The position numbers and the translations under genes were made by a program. Shown here in pieces: positions 26,573 through 35,980 of a DNA stretch of 64,000 bases. The stretch spans positions 62,001 to 126,000 of the forward strand of contig CAVVZI010000007.1 in NCBI GenBank assembly GCA_963752815.1, given 5' to 3'. Within the stretch, counting starts at the first letter, position 1. The number at the start of each line of letters is the position of its first letter. This stretch comes from Sva-07 sp963752815. GTDB lineage: Bacteria > Actinomycetota > Acidimicrobiia > Acidimicrobiales > Ilumatobacteraceae. The notes under the pieces are model-generated. The model ran no database searches. It saw nothing but the letters and a program-made list of their open reading frames with translations, and was not told the origin of the DNA.

Positions 26573-27292
26573 TCACGCCGAGTCGTCCAGGGCCTGCGAC
26601 CCGAGGTAGGTGCTGGCGAGGACGGCACGATCGCGCTCCAGGAATTCAGCGGTTCCGGCGACGACGATTTCGCCGTGGCTGAGAACGTAGCCCCGGTCGC
26701 AGATCGGCAACGCAGCGTGCACGTGCTGCTCGACGATCAACACGGCGGTCCCCTCGTCGGCGATGCGCCGCACGGTCGGCAACAGCCGCGAGACGACGAT
26801 CGGCGCGAGCCCCATGCTCATCTCGTCGATCATCAGGGCCTTCGGCGCGGCGACGAGTTTGCAGGCGAGGCCGAGCATCTGTTGTTCACCGCCGGACAGC
26901 AAACCGACCCGCCGAGACATCAGCCGTTCGAGTTCGGGGAAGTACGACAGCGCCAAGTCGATCTCGACGGATCCCGATCGGCGGCGATGCATCCGCAAGT
27001 TCTCGCGGACCGAGAGTTGGAAGAAGATTCCCCGGTCCTCCGGGAGCAACCCGAGGCCACGTCGCGCGAGCAGATGCGGTCCGACGCCGACCGCGGATTC
27101 GCCGAGCACCTCGATCCGCCCTGCGATCGACGGAAGCACACCGGCGATGGTGAGCAAGGTGGTCGACTTCCCGGCACCGTTCGGCCCGAGCAGGGCGACG
27201 ACCTCGCCGTGCTCGACATGGAGGTCGAGTCCGCGCACCGCCGGCACTCCCCCATGGCCGGCGACGAGTCCGGCGACGACGATCGCACTCAT
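26573..27292 (-). CDS. Branched-chain-type ABC transporter ATPase (LivF-like)
   Basis: 239 aa. Walker A is GPNGAGKSTTLLTIAG, the signature is RRVGLLSGGEQQMLGLACKL, Walker B is ALMIDEMSMGLAP (Met in place of Pro after the Glu, with the LivF pattern MSxGLAP) and the His switch is VLIVEQHVHAAL. GLGLLPEDRGIFFQLSVREN is the LivF-specific segment. It overlaps the fused LivHMG gene by 4 bp. With LivG as second ATPase, it powers uptake of an amino acid or, as often in actinobacteria, another small carboxylate or amide. Confidence 0.92.
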   Translation of the reverse strand: MSAIVVAGLVAGHGGVPAVRGLDLHVEHGEVVALLGPNGAGKSTTLLTIAGVLPSIAGRIEVLGESAVGVGPHLLARRGLGLLPEDRGIFFQLSVRENLRMHRRRSGSVEIDLALSYFPELERLMSRRVGLLSGGEQQMLGLACKLVAAPKALMIDEMSMGLAPIVVSRLLPTVRRIADEGTAVLIVEQHVHAALPICDRGYVLSHGEIVVAGTAEFLERDRAVLASTYLGSQALDDSA

Positions 27293-30066
27293 ACCAGCAC
27301 CTCGGCCCCCAGATAGGCCGTGATCACGATGGGATCACAGCGGATCTGCTCAGGTGTTCCGTGCGCGATGACACGGCCGAAGTCGAGTACGTAGACGTAG
27401 TCGCACACGTCGAGGACGAGTCCCATGTCGTGATCGATCAGGAACACGGCGATCCCCGAGTCCGCGATGTCGACGAGGCGATCGCCCAGGATGCGACTCT
27501 CGACACTGTCGAGACCGGCTGCCGGCTCGTCCATCATGATGAGTCGCGGTCCGGCGGCGAGCGCTCGGGCGACGCCCACGAGCTTCTGTTGACCGAGCGA
27601 GAGTTCACCTGGTGACCGATCGGCGAGGTCGACGATGTCCAGGAGCCCGAGCGCCGTGTCGACCTGCGCGGCCCCCGACGAGCGATCGGGGCGGAACAGA
27701 TCGCGCACCACGGTTCGAGGACTGGCCGGGTCGTGCATCACCTGCAGGTTCTCCGCCACCGTGAGGTCCGGGAACAGTTCGACGGACTGCCACGTTCGGA
27801 CCATCCCGGCGCGCGCCCGTTGATGAGGTGCCAGCGACGACATCTCCCGTCCGTCGAACACCAGCCCTCCCGACGCCGGGACGAACCCGGTGACCGCGTC
27901 GATGAACGTGGTCTTGCCGGCGCCGTTCGGGCCGATCAGCCCGACGATCTCGCCGGCCCGGACATCGAGGTCGATGGCGTCGTTGGCGATCACTCCACCG
28001 AAGCGCACCGAGACGCCGGTCGCGGTGAGCACGACATCGCGTTCCTGCCGGTCCGCTCGCCGTCCCCGGGTGCGCCGGCGCGGCGCCGTCGGCGCAGGGA
28101 CCGTGAGCGACGGCTCGACCGGTTCGGGTGCGTCGCGGCGCAGGGCACCGACGTGGTCGCGCATCGCGCCGACGATCCCTTCCTGATTCAGGATGGCGGT
28201 GAGGATGAGCGTGAAGCCGGCGAAGACGCCGTAGCTGTTGCCCATGTCGAACAGCCGGTCGAGGATCACGTAACCGATGCCGAGCGGCGCCAGGATGCCG
28301 GCGACGAGCGCGCCGGCGACCGAGGAGATGCCGCCCAGATAGGCGAACGCCAGCAGCAACAATCCGACGACGGCGGTGAAGCTGTCGGCCGACAACTGAC
28401 CGCGGCTGTAGCCGATCAACGAGCCGCCGAGCCCGGCGAGGAATGATGCGATGCCGAAGGCCAACAGCTTGGTGGACGCCACGTCGATGCCGGCCGCCGC
28501 CGCTGCTCGTTCATTCGACCGGACCGCGAGGAATCGACGGCCCGTCGCGCTGACGGCGATGTTGCCGACCACGAGCGCAACCGCCACCAGCACGCCGAGG
28601 ACGACGAGACCGAACTGCCATCTGGCGATGTCGCGGCCGCCGCGAACCGACACGTCGATGCCGATCAGGATCGGCTTGGCGATCGGGTTTCCGGCCGACG
28701 ACGTCAAGGCGGGGTTGCGAAAGACGAACTTCTCGACGGCGACGCCGCCCGCGAGCGTCACGACCGCGAGTTGGGCTCCTCTGATCCGCAGCGCCGGGAC
28801 GCCGATCACCACGCCGAAGATCGCCGCGACGGAACTCGACAGGACGATCGAGACCGGGAACGGGACGCCCAGGTCGATCGTGATCTTCGACAGCGCGAAT
28901 CCGGCGATCCCGGCGATCGACGCCTGCGCCAGCGAGATCTGGCCGACGAAACCCGTCAGCACGACGAGCGACAGCATGATGATGCTCACGATCATGCTGG
29001 TGATGACGCCGAAGCGATACGTCCCCGATGTGAGCAAGATGACCGCGGCACCGATCGCGGTGACCGCCACGACGACCGATGGGCGCGGGCGAGTCCTCAC
29101 CACCTCGGGGAGCCGAGCCGTTTCGACCGCGCCCCGGCTGGGCAGGCGATCGCCGAGGAGGAACAACGCTCCCACGATCACCACGAACGGGAGCGCATCG
29201 GCCAGGCCCGTTGCCGCCCATGACGGCCAGTCGGGTCGACTCGCCCGGAACGTGACGATCGACTGGAACGAGCCCAGCGCGAGCGCCGCGATGGCGGTGG
29301 CGGCGATCGATCGGAACTGCCCGACCAGCACCGCCGCCAGTGCCGGAACGATCGCGAGCGCGTAGGTCGACGGGTTCATGACCGTCGTCGGCGCAACCAG
29401 GATGCCGATCGCACCGACGACCACGCCCGACAGCACCCAGGTGGCGGCCGCGAGCCGTTGCGGCGAATACCCGGCCAACGCTGCGGTGCGCTCGTTCTCG
29501 GCGGCGGCGATCGTGGCCAGCCCGGTCCTCGTGTACCGGAACCAGGCGGCCACGAGTGCGGTCACGATCCCCACCACCGCGGTCAGCCACAATCGGTCCT
29601 GCGGGAACGTGAGGCCGGCTACCGAGATCGAGTCGGACGGCATGATCGGCGCCACCGGGCGGGACGTGGTGCCGAACTGGAGGGCGGTCAGCGCCTGGAA
29701 GAACAACAGGACACCGACCGACGCGACCACCTTGGCGAGTACCGGCGCATGGCGGAGCGGGCGGAACACCAACACGTGGAGCAGCACCCCGATCAGCGCG
29801 CAGGAACCGACGCCGATGCCGAAGGCCGACCAGAACGGCGCCGCCTCGCCCAGGTCGATCCGGTGCGGCAGCCCGACGACGGGGATCACGAGATCGCCGC
29901 TCGAACGCAGTTCGGCGTACACGTACGTGCCCCACATCGCGGTCGCACCGGTGGCGAAGTTGATCACGCCCGTGCCGCGGAACGTGATGATCACGCCGAC
30001 GCCGATCGCCGCGTACAGGCAGCCGACACCGAGACCGATCAAGGCGAAGATGAGATACTGGTTCAC
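27289..30066 (-). CDS. Fused LivH-LivM-LivG ABC transporter protein
   Basis: 925 aa combining three normally separate subunits. Residues 1-290 are a LivH-type permease (YLIFALIGLGVGCLYAAIG, GVINFATGATAMWGTYVYA). Residues about 300-620 are a LivM-type permease (VVLTGFVGQISLAQASIAGI, RFLAVRSNERAAAAAGID, SLIGYSRGQLSADSF). Residues about 675-925 are a LivG-type ATPase with Walker A GLIGPNGAGKTTFIDAV, signature GELSLGQQKLVGVARAL, Walker B LIMMDEPAAGLDSVE and VFLIDHDMGLVLDV. A linker rich in Arg/Pro joins permease and ATPase. I chose GTG 30066 because GAGGAG precedes it and homology starts there. HM fusions are known and addition of LivG is less common. It follows the binding-protein gene by 26 bp. 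Confidence 0.9.
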   Translation of the reverse strand: MNQYLIFALIGLGVGCLYAAIGVGVIITFRGTGVINFATGATAMWGTYVYAELRSSGDLVIPVVGLPHRIDLGEAAPFWSAFGIGVGSCALIGVLLHVLVFRPLRHAPVLAKVVASVGVLLFFQALTALQFGTTSRPVAPIMPSDSISVAGLTFPQDRLWLTAVVGIVTALVAAWFRYTRTGLATIAAAENERTAALAGYSPQRLAAATWVLSGVVVGAIGILVAPTTVMNPSTYALAIVPALAAVLVGQFRSIAATAIAALALGSFQSIVTFRASRPDWPSWAATGLADALPFVVIVGALFLLGDRLPSRGAVETARLPEVVRTRPRPSVVVAVTAIGAAVILLTSGTYRFGVITSMIVSIIMLSLVVLTGFVGQISLAQASIAGIAGFALSKITIDLGVPFPVSIVLSSSVAAIFGVVIGVPALRIRGAQLAVVTLAGGVAVEKFVFRNPALTSSAGNPIAKPILIGIDVSVRGGRDIARWQFGLVVLGVLVAVALVVGNIAVSATGRRFLAVRSNERAAAAAGIDVASTKLLAFGIASFLAGLGGSLIGYSRGQLSADSFTAVVGLLLLAFAYLGGISSVAGALVAGILAPLGIGYVILDRLFDMGNSYGVFAGFTLILTAILNQEGIVGAMRDHVGALRRDAPEPVEPSLTVPAPTAPRRRTRGRRADRQERDVVLTATGVSVRFGGVIANDAIDLDVRAGEIVGLIGPNGAGKTTFIDAVTGFVPASGGLVFDGREMSSLAPHQRARAGMVRTWQSVELFPDLTVAENLQVMHDPASPRTVVRDLFRPDRSSGAAQVDTALGLLDIVDLADRSPGELSLGQQKLVGVARALAAGPRLIMMDEPAAGLDSVESRILGDRLVDIADSGIAVFLIDHDMGLVLDVCDYVYVLDFGRVIAHGTPEQIRCDPIVITAYLGAEVLV

Positions 30067-30092
30067 AGCGCTCCTCGGATACCGGGGTCCAG

Positions 30093-31437
30093 CTATTGCT
30101 GGGCCCGGTCGTAGGTGTCGAAGAAGTCGATGACCTGGTTCCGTACCAGCGACCCGTCCTCCGCCTCGGCGACCTGGTACACCGACACCGCCGCACTGCA
30201 GTTGGCGCTCGACTCCGGCCACGGCGGGGCGCCGCAGTTGATCGACTCGCCGAACCAACCGGGCACCTCGGTGTCCCGGTCCAATGCGGCCTCCACCGAT
30301 GCCGCGTTCACCTCCCCGTCGATCGACTCGAGGATGGAGCGGAACTCCATCAGACCCCCGTAGGGCCAAGTGGCGTAGCCCTCGGTGTACTTCGACTGGC
30401 CGGCGGCATCCATGAGTTGGGCGTACTCGTCGAGCCGTTCCGCGATCTCCGCAGGCGCCGACGCCCGGGTCGTCGGCTGCAGCGTGTTCTGCAGGGTGTA
30501 CGTGCCGACCGCGTCGTCTCCGAGTTCAGCGATGAAGGCACTGCACTCGCCGGCGACCACCGGACCGTCGAAGTTGGCGGCACGGGCCGCGGCGACCATG
30601 GCGGTGCAGCCGGGTTCGGAGAGTTGCGCCCAGATCATCTCGGCCCCGCTCGATTGTGCGGTCGCGACCGCGGCGGTCCAGTCGGGTGCGGCACCATCGA
30701 CCGCGATCGGCTGGATCTCGACGCCCATCTGGTCGGCGATCGGCGGGACCTGCACCAGCGCGAGATCCTCCGCCGACGGGCTGACCTCGTACGGCTGGGC
30801 GATCTTGGTGAGCCCGAGTTGCTGCGCCAGTGCGCCCGCGCCGACCGCGTAGCCCTGTCCCGGGAGGTGCAGGATGTGCGATCCCTCGGCGTTCGACTGG
30901 ACCGAGCCCCACGAATTGGTCGTGACGTACGGGATGCCGGCTTCCTGATAGACGGGAAGCGCCGCGTCGGAGGCGAGGTCGATGGCGGTGAAGGCGACCG
31001 CGACGTCGGCCTCGACCAGCTGATTGGCGCAGTCGATCGACGATTCCGGGGTCAGATCCGTGCTGCACGACACGAGTTCGATCGTCGCCCCGTTGATCCC
31101 GCCCGTGGCGTTGATCTGGTCGACCGCGACCTCACCCCCGATGCGGAACTCGGGGAACGCGAACGGACCGGCATCCATGTTGACGAATCCCAAGCGGATG
31201 GTCTTCCCGCTGGCCGCGCCGGAATCCTGCGTGGCGGAGCTGTCGCCGGCGGAGTCGCCCGGTGCGGTTCCGACCCCCGTCGTCTCGTCGGTGACTGGCG
31301 ACGCCTTCGTCGCTGGACGCCGTCGCCGCGTCATCGGAACCGCACGCGGCACCGAGCAACGCGAGTACCGCGACCACGGCCCCGATCTGTCGGGTTGATC
31401 TCGTCGTATTTCCTGGGCTCCTGGATGTGTTGATCAT
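30093..31437 (-). CDS. LIV-type substrate-binding lipoprotein, one frameshift
   Basis: About 447 aa. The N-terminus (ATG 31437) is a lipoprotein signal ending in ALLGAACGSDDA, followed by a Ser/Thr/Gly linker. The mature protein (TIRLGFVNMDAGPFAFPEF, then GGEVAVDQINATGGINGATI) is a type I periplasmic-binding fold of the Peripla_BP_6 family. The signal and body lie in different frames: a one-base indel near 31290-31310 separates GSDDAATASSDEGVAS from SPVTDETTGVG. Since both halves are well conserved, I read one gene. It delivers substrate to the LivHMG-LivF transporter directly downstream. The ligand cannot be told, and the LIV label does not guarantee branched-chain amino acids. Confidence 0.82.
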
Positions 31438-31622
31438 GTTGTCGTGTCCCCCTCGTGAGTGTTCGTGGTCTGGTCGTCGAGGCACTGCTCGAGGAGGCTC
31501 AACAGCTCCACCCACCCGACGAAGCTCGACCGATCCGCACCGTCGATGCGAATCGAACCGACGACGTTCGAGCGGTTGTCCCGGTTGCGTGCACGCATCA
31601 GTTGCATTTCGATGTTCGCCAC
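31434..31622 (-). CDS. Small protein, possible operon leader gene
   Basis: 62 aa. The GTG at 31622 has GAGAGAGGGGGC nearby as ribosome-binding site and the TGA overlaps the ATG of the binding-protein gene (ATGA), so translation would be coupled. The sequence contains IRIDGADRSSFVGWVELLSLLEQ, a pattern I associate with short actinobacterial proteins of unknown function that carry a FxGWxELxxxLE motif. There is no signal peptide and no helix long enough to span a membrane. It would be the first gene of the transporter operon. The function is unknown. Confidence 0.5.
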   Translation of the reverse strand: MANIEMQLMRARNRDNRSNVVGSIRIDGADRSSFVGWVELLSLLEQCLDDQTTNTHEGDTTT

Positions 31623-31700
31623 TGATGCCCCCTCTCTCGTGCGTGTACCGGTTGTCCGGCACCCCGCTGCGTACGTTGCAGGAACCTGGCCGATCTCGGT

Positions 31701-31718
31701 AGTAGGGGATCCCCTACT
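31701..31718. promoter_or_regulatory. Perfect 18-bp palindrome AGTAGGGGATCCCCTACT
   Basis: It lies in the divergent region between the LAL regulator (starts 31769) and the LIV operon (starts about 31622). Some actinobacterial LuxR/LAL regulators such as PimM recognise closely similar GGGA-centred palindromes. It is therefore a likely operator for the adjacent LAL protein, controlling both directions. Confidence 0.6.
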
Positions 31719-31768
31719 GCCCACCCGACGAAATCGTTGCTACGGTCCGATCTCGGGAGGGGTTTCAC

Positions 31769-34603
31769 ATGTCGGTGCCGGTTCTGCACGCCTCGTCGTC
31801 GCCGTTGGTCGGGCGCGACGCGCCCATCGCCAGGCTCCTGCAGAGCTTCAAACAGGCCGAGAGCGGGCAAGGCGCGGTCGCCCTGATCCGTGGCGATGGC
31901 GGCATCGGCAAGTCCCGGGTGACGTCGGAGATCGTCCACCGAACCGCACGGATGGGGGCCCTGAGCCTCACTGGTCACGCCACATCGTTCGATCGCGGTG
32001 TCCCATTCGGCTTGGCCCGCGAGATCGTCGGCGATCTCCCCGCGGGCCTTCCGGATGGACTGGCCGATCGAGTCACCACCGTGCGTTCGCTCCTCGACGT
32101 CACCACCCCCGTGGGTGCGGGGGTCCGTAGCGAACAGGTTCCACAGGATGTGCTCAGCGCCATGTTCGACCTGTTGACCGATCTCGCGGAACACGAGACC
32201 GTCGTGATGGTGTGGGAAGACCTGCACGAGGCTGACAGCGACTCGGTCGCCCTCCTGATGCGACTCGCTCGGCTCCTCGCCCACACCAGAGTGCTGGTCA
32301 TCGCGACGACGCGCCCGCGTTCGCGCCAGGACATCGTCGGGTTCGAGCGCCTTGTCGAACAACTCGAGCAGGAGGGCCGCGGCGTCACGATCGACCTCGA
32401 ACCCCTCGACCGTTCCGACGTCCGCGCCCTCGTTGCCGACTCCATCGGTGCGGTGCCCGAAGGCGAGCTGGTCGACGTGATCTACGACGCCAGTCTCGGC
32501 AACCCGTTCTTCGTCACCGAGACCACGCGGTCGCTGCTGCGATCGGCCAGTGTCGAGGTCGACGAGCACCGTGGGCGGCTCGTCCGGTTACAGCCGACGC
32601 TGCGCCCGCGTACCGCAGTCGTCCACCGGTTCTTCCAGATCGGGAGTACCGAGGCGAACGTCGCCAAGGTCATCGCCGCGTTCGGGCGCGTGTCGCCACG
32701 AGAACTCGACCTGGTCGCTTCGATCACCGGCATTCCCGAACAGCGGGTGATCGAGAGTTTCGACCGGTTGGTCAGCGAGCAGTTGATGGTGAAGGTCGAC
32801 GAGCGGTACGAGTTCGCCCACAGCATTCTGCGCGAGGCGCTGTACGACGACATCGGTCCCGGCGAACGGCGCCGAGTCCACAGCATCATCGCCGAGCACC
32901 TGCGACGTCAGCGCGAAGCCGGGTTACCGGTCGACATCACCGAACTCGCCACCCACGTCAGCGAATGCGCTGACCACAACGATCCGGTCGCGATCGAGGT
33001 GCTGTTCGAGGCCGGCCGGGTCACGGCGCGCTCGGCACCGCTCGTGTCGGCGCGTTGGTTCTCCAAGTGCGCCGAACTCATCGGCGTCGACGATCCGCGG
33101 GTCACGACGATCCGCGCCCACGAGGCGAGCGCGATGTTCGCCGCCTCGCTCCCCGCCGACGCGGCGCGACTCGGACGAGCCGCCTTGGAGCACATGCCCG
33201 CCGGACCCGAACGCACGCGCACCTTGTCCGACACGGTCATCAGCCTGTACATCTGCGGGGCGCTCCAGGAGGCGATCGACGTGATCGATGCCGAGGAGCG
33301 CGAGTCCGGTGGACTGAGCCCGTTGCTGCAAGCCCAACGTGCGAACCACGAGGCCCAACTCGGCCGCGAGGCGGCGGGTGCACCGGCCGATCACGAGATC
33401 ACGTCGCCCGAGCTCGGCACCGAACGCCGCGCCGTCACGATGATCTACGACCTCCACCGAGCAGGCCTCTGCGGGGACCACGCCACCGTTCGAGCCCTCA
33501 CCGAACGGCTGCATGCGCTGTCGAGCACCGCGTCGGTCCCGACGCAGATCGCGATCCACAGCGCCGATGCCGTCGAGCAGGCGTTCCTCTACGAGGCGAC
33601 CGCGGCGCGCGAGGCCCTCGACGCCGCGGCCCTCCTCCGGATCGGCGACCGACGGCTGAGCATCGCCGGCCAGTTGGAGACGGCCGAGATCGTGGTCCGC
33701 TACCTCGAAGGCCGCTGGGACGATGCGCTCGAACGCGTGTCGGACGTGACGTGGAACCTGCGCCAGAGCCAAACGCGCGTGCTCGAGGGGTGGATGCAGA
33801 ACGCCGCCTGCGAGATGCTGATCGCCCGCGGTGATGTCAAACGGGCCTCGGCAATCGCCGCCGAGTTCCACGTGGGCACAGAGACGATCCGCCAGGCATT
33901 CGACGCCACCCGCGGCAACCTCTTGATCGCTCAGGGCGAGCCGGCGAAAGCGCGGCACCACCTCGAGCAGGCACTCGATCGCATGATCGGCAGCGGCCTC
34001 CCGTACGGCCTGCACGGTGTACTCGACGTACTCGTCGACGCCTCCGTCGCCATGGGTGATCGCTCGCAGGCCGTGCACTACCTCGACCAGCTGGATGCGG
34101 TCGCGATGGAGGCAGACCTCACGATTGCCCACTTCCGTCGGCACCACGCGCGGGCTCGGCTGCTCGGCGACGTCGACGCGGCCCGCACAGCGCACCAGCT
34201 GATCGCGACGACACCGCTGCGCTTCCACCGCGCCGTCGCCCAACTGACCTTGGCCGAGGTCGACGACTCGTCATCGCCGTATCTGATCGAGGCCCATCAA
34301 ACCTTCGACGAGCTGAACGCCCTGCCGTGGCGTCAACGCGCCGCCGCCGCGCTCCGACAGGCCGGTATGACCGTGCCGCGATCGCCGGAGGAGCACGGCG
34401 GCCTGAGCGAAACGGAGCGATGTCTGGCGCGGTTGGTTGCCGATGGACTCACCAACCGGGAGATCGCGGTGACCATGCACTACAGCGTGAAGACGGTCGA
34501 GGTGTACCTCACCCGCCTGTACGCCAAGACCGAATGTCGATCGCGGCTCGAACTTGCGCGCGCCGTGGATCGCGGCGACATCACCGTCGAGCGGACCATC
34601 TAG
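31769..34603 (+). CDS. LAL-family LuxR regulator with AAA ATPase
   Basis: 944 aa. The N-terminal ATPase has Walker A VALIRGDGGIGKSRVTSEI (about residue 45) and a Walker B-like VVMVWEDLHEADSDSVALL (about 150). A long TPR-like helical middle (about 400-850) follows. The C-terminal LuxR HTH is LSETERCLARLVADGLTNRE plus MHYSVKTVEVYLTRLYAKT. Large ATP-binding LuxR (MalT-type) proteins act as inducer-responsive activators. It is transcribed away from the LIV transporter operon, and a perfect palindrome lies between them. The best inference is activation of that catabolic operon in response to the imported compound. ATG 31769 has GGGAGGGG upstream. Confidence 0.92.
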   Translation: MSVPVLHASSSPLVGRDAPIARLLQSFKQAESGQGAVALIRGDGGIGKSRVTSEIVHRTARMGALSLTGHATSFDRGVPFGLAREIVGDLPAGLPDGLADRVTTVRSLLDVTTPVGAGVRSEQVPQDVLSAMFDLLTDLAEHETVVMVWEDLHEADSDSVALLMRLARLLAHTRVLVIATTRPRSRQDIVGFERLVEQLEQEGRGVTIDLEPLDRSDVRALVADSIGAVPEGELVDVIYDASLGNPFFVTETTRSLLRSASVEVDEHRGRLVRLQPTLRPRTAVVHRFFQIGSTEANVAKVIAAFGRVSPRELDLVASITGIPEQRVIESFDRLVSEQLMVKVDERYEFAHSILREALYDDIGPGERRRVHSIIAEHLRRQREAGLPVDITELATHVSECADHNDPVAIEVLFEAGRVTARSAPLVSARWFSKCAELIGVDDPRVTTIRAHEASAMFAASLPADAARLGRAALEHMPAGPERTRTLSDTVISLYICGALQEAIDVIDAEERESGGLSPLLQAQRANHEAQLGREAAGAPADHEITSPELGTERRAVTMIYDLHRAGLCGDHATVRALTERLHALSSTASVPTQIAIHSADAVEQAFLYEATAAREALDAAALLRIGDRRLSIAGQLETAEIVVRYLEGRWDDALERVSDVTWNLRQSQTRVLEGWMQNAACEMLIARGDVKRASAIAAEFHVGTETIRQAFDATRGNLLIAQGEPAKARHHLEQALDRMIGSGLPYGLHGVLDVLVDASVAMGDRSQAVHYLDQLDAVAMEADLTIAHFRRHHARARLLGDVDAARTAHQLIATTPLRFHRAVAQLTLAEVDDSSSPYLIEAHQTFDELNALPWRQRAAAALRQAGMTVPRSPEEHGGLSETERCLARLVADGLTNREIAVTMHYSVKTVEVYLTRLYAKTECRSRLELARAVDRGDITVERTI

Positions 34604-34734
34604 ACCGGACGACCAGCCGAACTGTCAAACTGGCTCGGGCTGTGTCCCGACGAGCCCGGCTCGCCGCCACCGCCCTGATCCCGCACAAGAATCACCAACG
34701 AGTCCCGATCTCACCACCTCACAGGAGTAACAAC

Positions 34735-35190
34735 ATGAGTTCAGCAAGCGCTCCGGACAACACGTCCTTCGGCCCCGAAGATCAGGAATCGGACCACGGC
34801 GTCGGCTGGTTGTTCTTCGCGGGAACCATCCTGGGTCTCGCGGGCCTGGGACGATTGATCGATGCATTGTGGGCGTTCCGCACTGACAGGGTGGCCGGCG
34901 ACCTCGATGGAGGGCTGCTCGGCACGACGGTTTCGAACTACGGGTGGCTGTGGATCGTCACCGGAGTGATCCTGATCGGGGCATCGTTCGCCATCTTTTT
35001 CGGATCGCAGTTCGCTCGTTGGTTCGGCATGATCGCCGGCGGGGTGATGGCGGTCTCGTCGTTCTTTTGGATGCCGTTCTATCCCGTGTGGTCGTTGGTG
35101 TACACCCTCAGCGGGTTCCTCGTGCTCTACGCCCTCGCGGTCCACGGAGGCCGCGATGCGGCGGTCATCTCACGGCGAGACCTGAAATGA
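34735..35190 (+). CDS. Small four-helix membrane protein (DUF7144-like)
   Basis: 151 aa. After a polar N-terminus come four hydrophobic segments: VGWLFFAGTILGLAGLGRLI, YGWLWIVTGVILIGASFAIF, WFGMIAGGVMAVSSFFWMP and LVYTLSGFLVLYALAVHG. The pattern, with GW at the first helix and FWMPFYP before the last, is that of DUF7144 proteins of actinobacteria, whose function is unknown. ATG 34735 is preceded by AGGAGTAAC. The longer open frame upstream (from 34327) overlaps the LAL gene and looks non-coding. There is no clear partner gene. Confidence 0.78.
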   Translation: MSSASAPDNTSFGPEDQESDHGVGWLFFAGTILGLAGLGRLIDALWAFRTDRVAGDLDGGLLGTTVSNYGWLWIVTGVILIGASFAIFFGSQFARWFGMIAGGVMAVSSFFWMPFYPVWSLVYTLSGFLVLYALAVHGGRDAAVISRRDLK

Positions 35191-35291
35191 CCTCCGTGAC
35201 CGACCCGACCTCCGAGCTTCGCAGGTTTGGAAGCGGTCGCGTCGTGAACGGCTGACGACGCGCGTCCGCAAGCGCCCGCTGCCGGGACGAT

Positions 35292-35307
35292 CGCCCGCGC
35301 ACGGGCG
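35292..35307. terminator. Short hairpin between convergent genes
   Basis: CGCCCG and CGGGCG enclose a CGCA loop between the DUF7144-like gene (+) and the YbaK-like gene (-). It is plausible as a terminator, but the stem is only 6 bp and there is no T-tract. The remaining 100 bp of the gap show nothing else. Confidence 0.3.
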
Positions 35308-35311
35308 TGGA

Positions 35312-35815
35312 TCAGCCGGGTTCGGGCACGCGGGCGAGACCGTCGACCACCTCGGCGTGGGGGAGCGCCGTGAGCGACGCCGGCGGAACGAGCAGCTTGC
35401 GGTCGCGGGACCCGCCGCCGACGATCACCCGGTCGCAGGCCATGACCGCGGCGTCGATCCAGATCGGTAGGCCGGCGGGCAGACCGTATGGCGTCACCCC
35501 GCCGATCTGCATGCCGGTGATGTCGGTCGTTTCTTCACCCGCCGCGAACGATGCCTTCTTCACGCCGAACTTGCGGCGGACCACGCCGTTCACGTCGAGG
35601 CGGGTCGAGGCGAGCACGAGACACGCCGCGTGGACCCGCGGCTCGGACTTGCCGACCACGATGATCGCGTTGGCCGACTGGTCGAGCGAGTATCCGTACG
35701 CTTCGCAGAACGCCACCGTGTCGGCCAACTCGGGGTCGCACGCCACGACCTCGAACGGCACCCCCGTTGCTGCCGCCGCGGCCAGGACCGGATCGCTCGC
35801 TGTGGAGTCGTTCAT
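35312..35815 (-). CDS. YbaK/ProX-like aminoacyl-tRNA deacylase family protein
   Basis: 167 aa. Characteristic blocks: AYGYSLDQSANAIIVVG, HAACLVLASTRLDVNGVVRR, KKASFAAGEETTDITGMQIGG followed by VTPYGLP, and IWIDAAVMACDRVIVGGGSR. The GGVTPYGLP loop and the Lys in KKASFA match the YbaK-type editing fold that clears mischarged Cys/Ala from tRNA-Pro and other tRNAs. This subgroup (EbsC-like, stand-alone) has not been assigned one tRNA substrate. ATG 35815 was chosen. The extra 13 residues to 35854 look spurious. Confidence 0.85.
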   Translation of the reverse strand: MNDSTASDPVLAAAAATGVPFEVVACDPELADTVAFCEAYGYSLDQSANAIIVVGKSEPRVHAACLVLASTRLDVNGVVRRKFGVKKASFAAGEETTDITGMQIGGVTPYGLPAGLPIWIDAAVMACDRVIVGGGSRDRKLLVPPASLTALPHAEVVDGLARVPEPG

Positions 35816-35980
35816 GACCGAAGTGTGCCAGCCCTGCCTCATCGTCGACGTCAACGGCTGACTGTGACGACCCGGCCGAAGCGACGCCGCCTCGCTCGGT
35901 GACAGGTGTCATGCAATATTCGACGCGGGCACGACGTTGATTCACGTGTCGGGGCAGTCCCGGCGAGATGGAGGCTCAAC

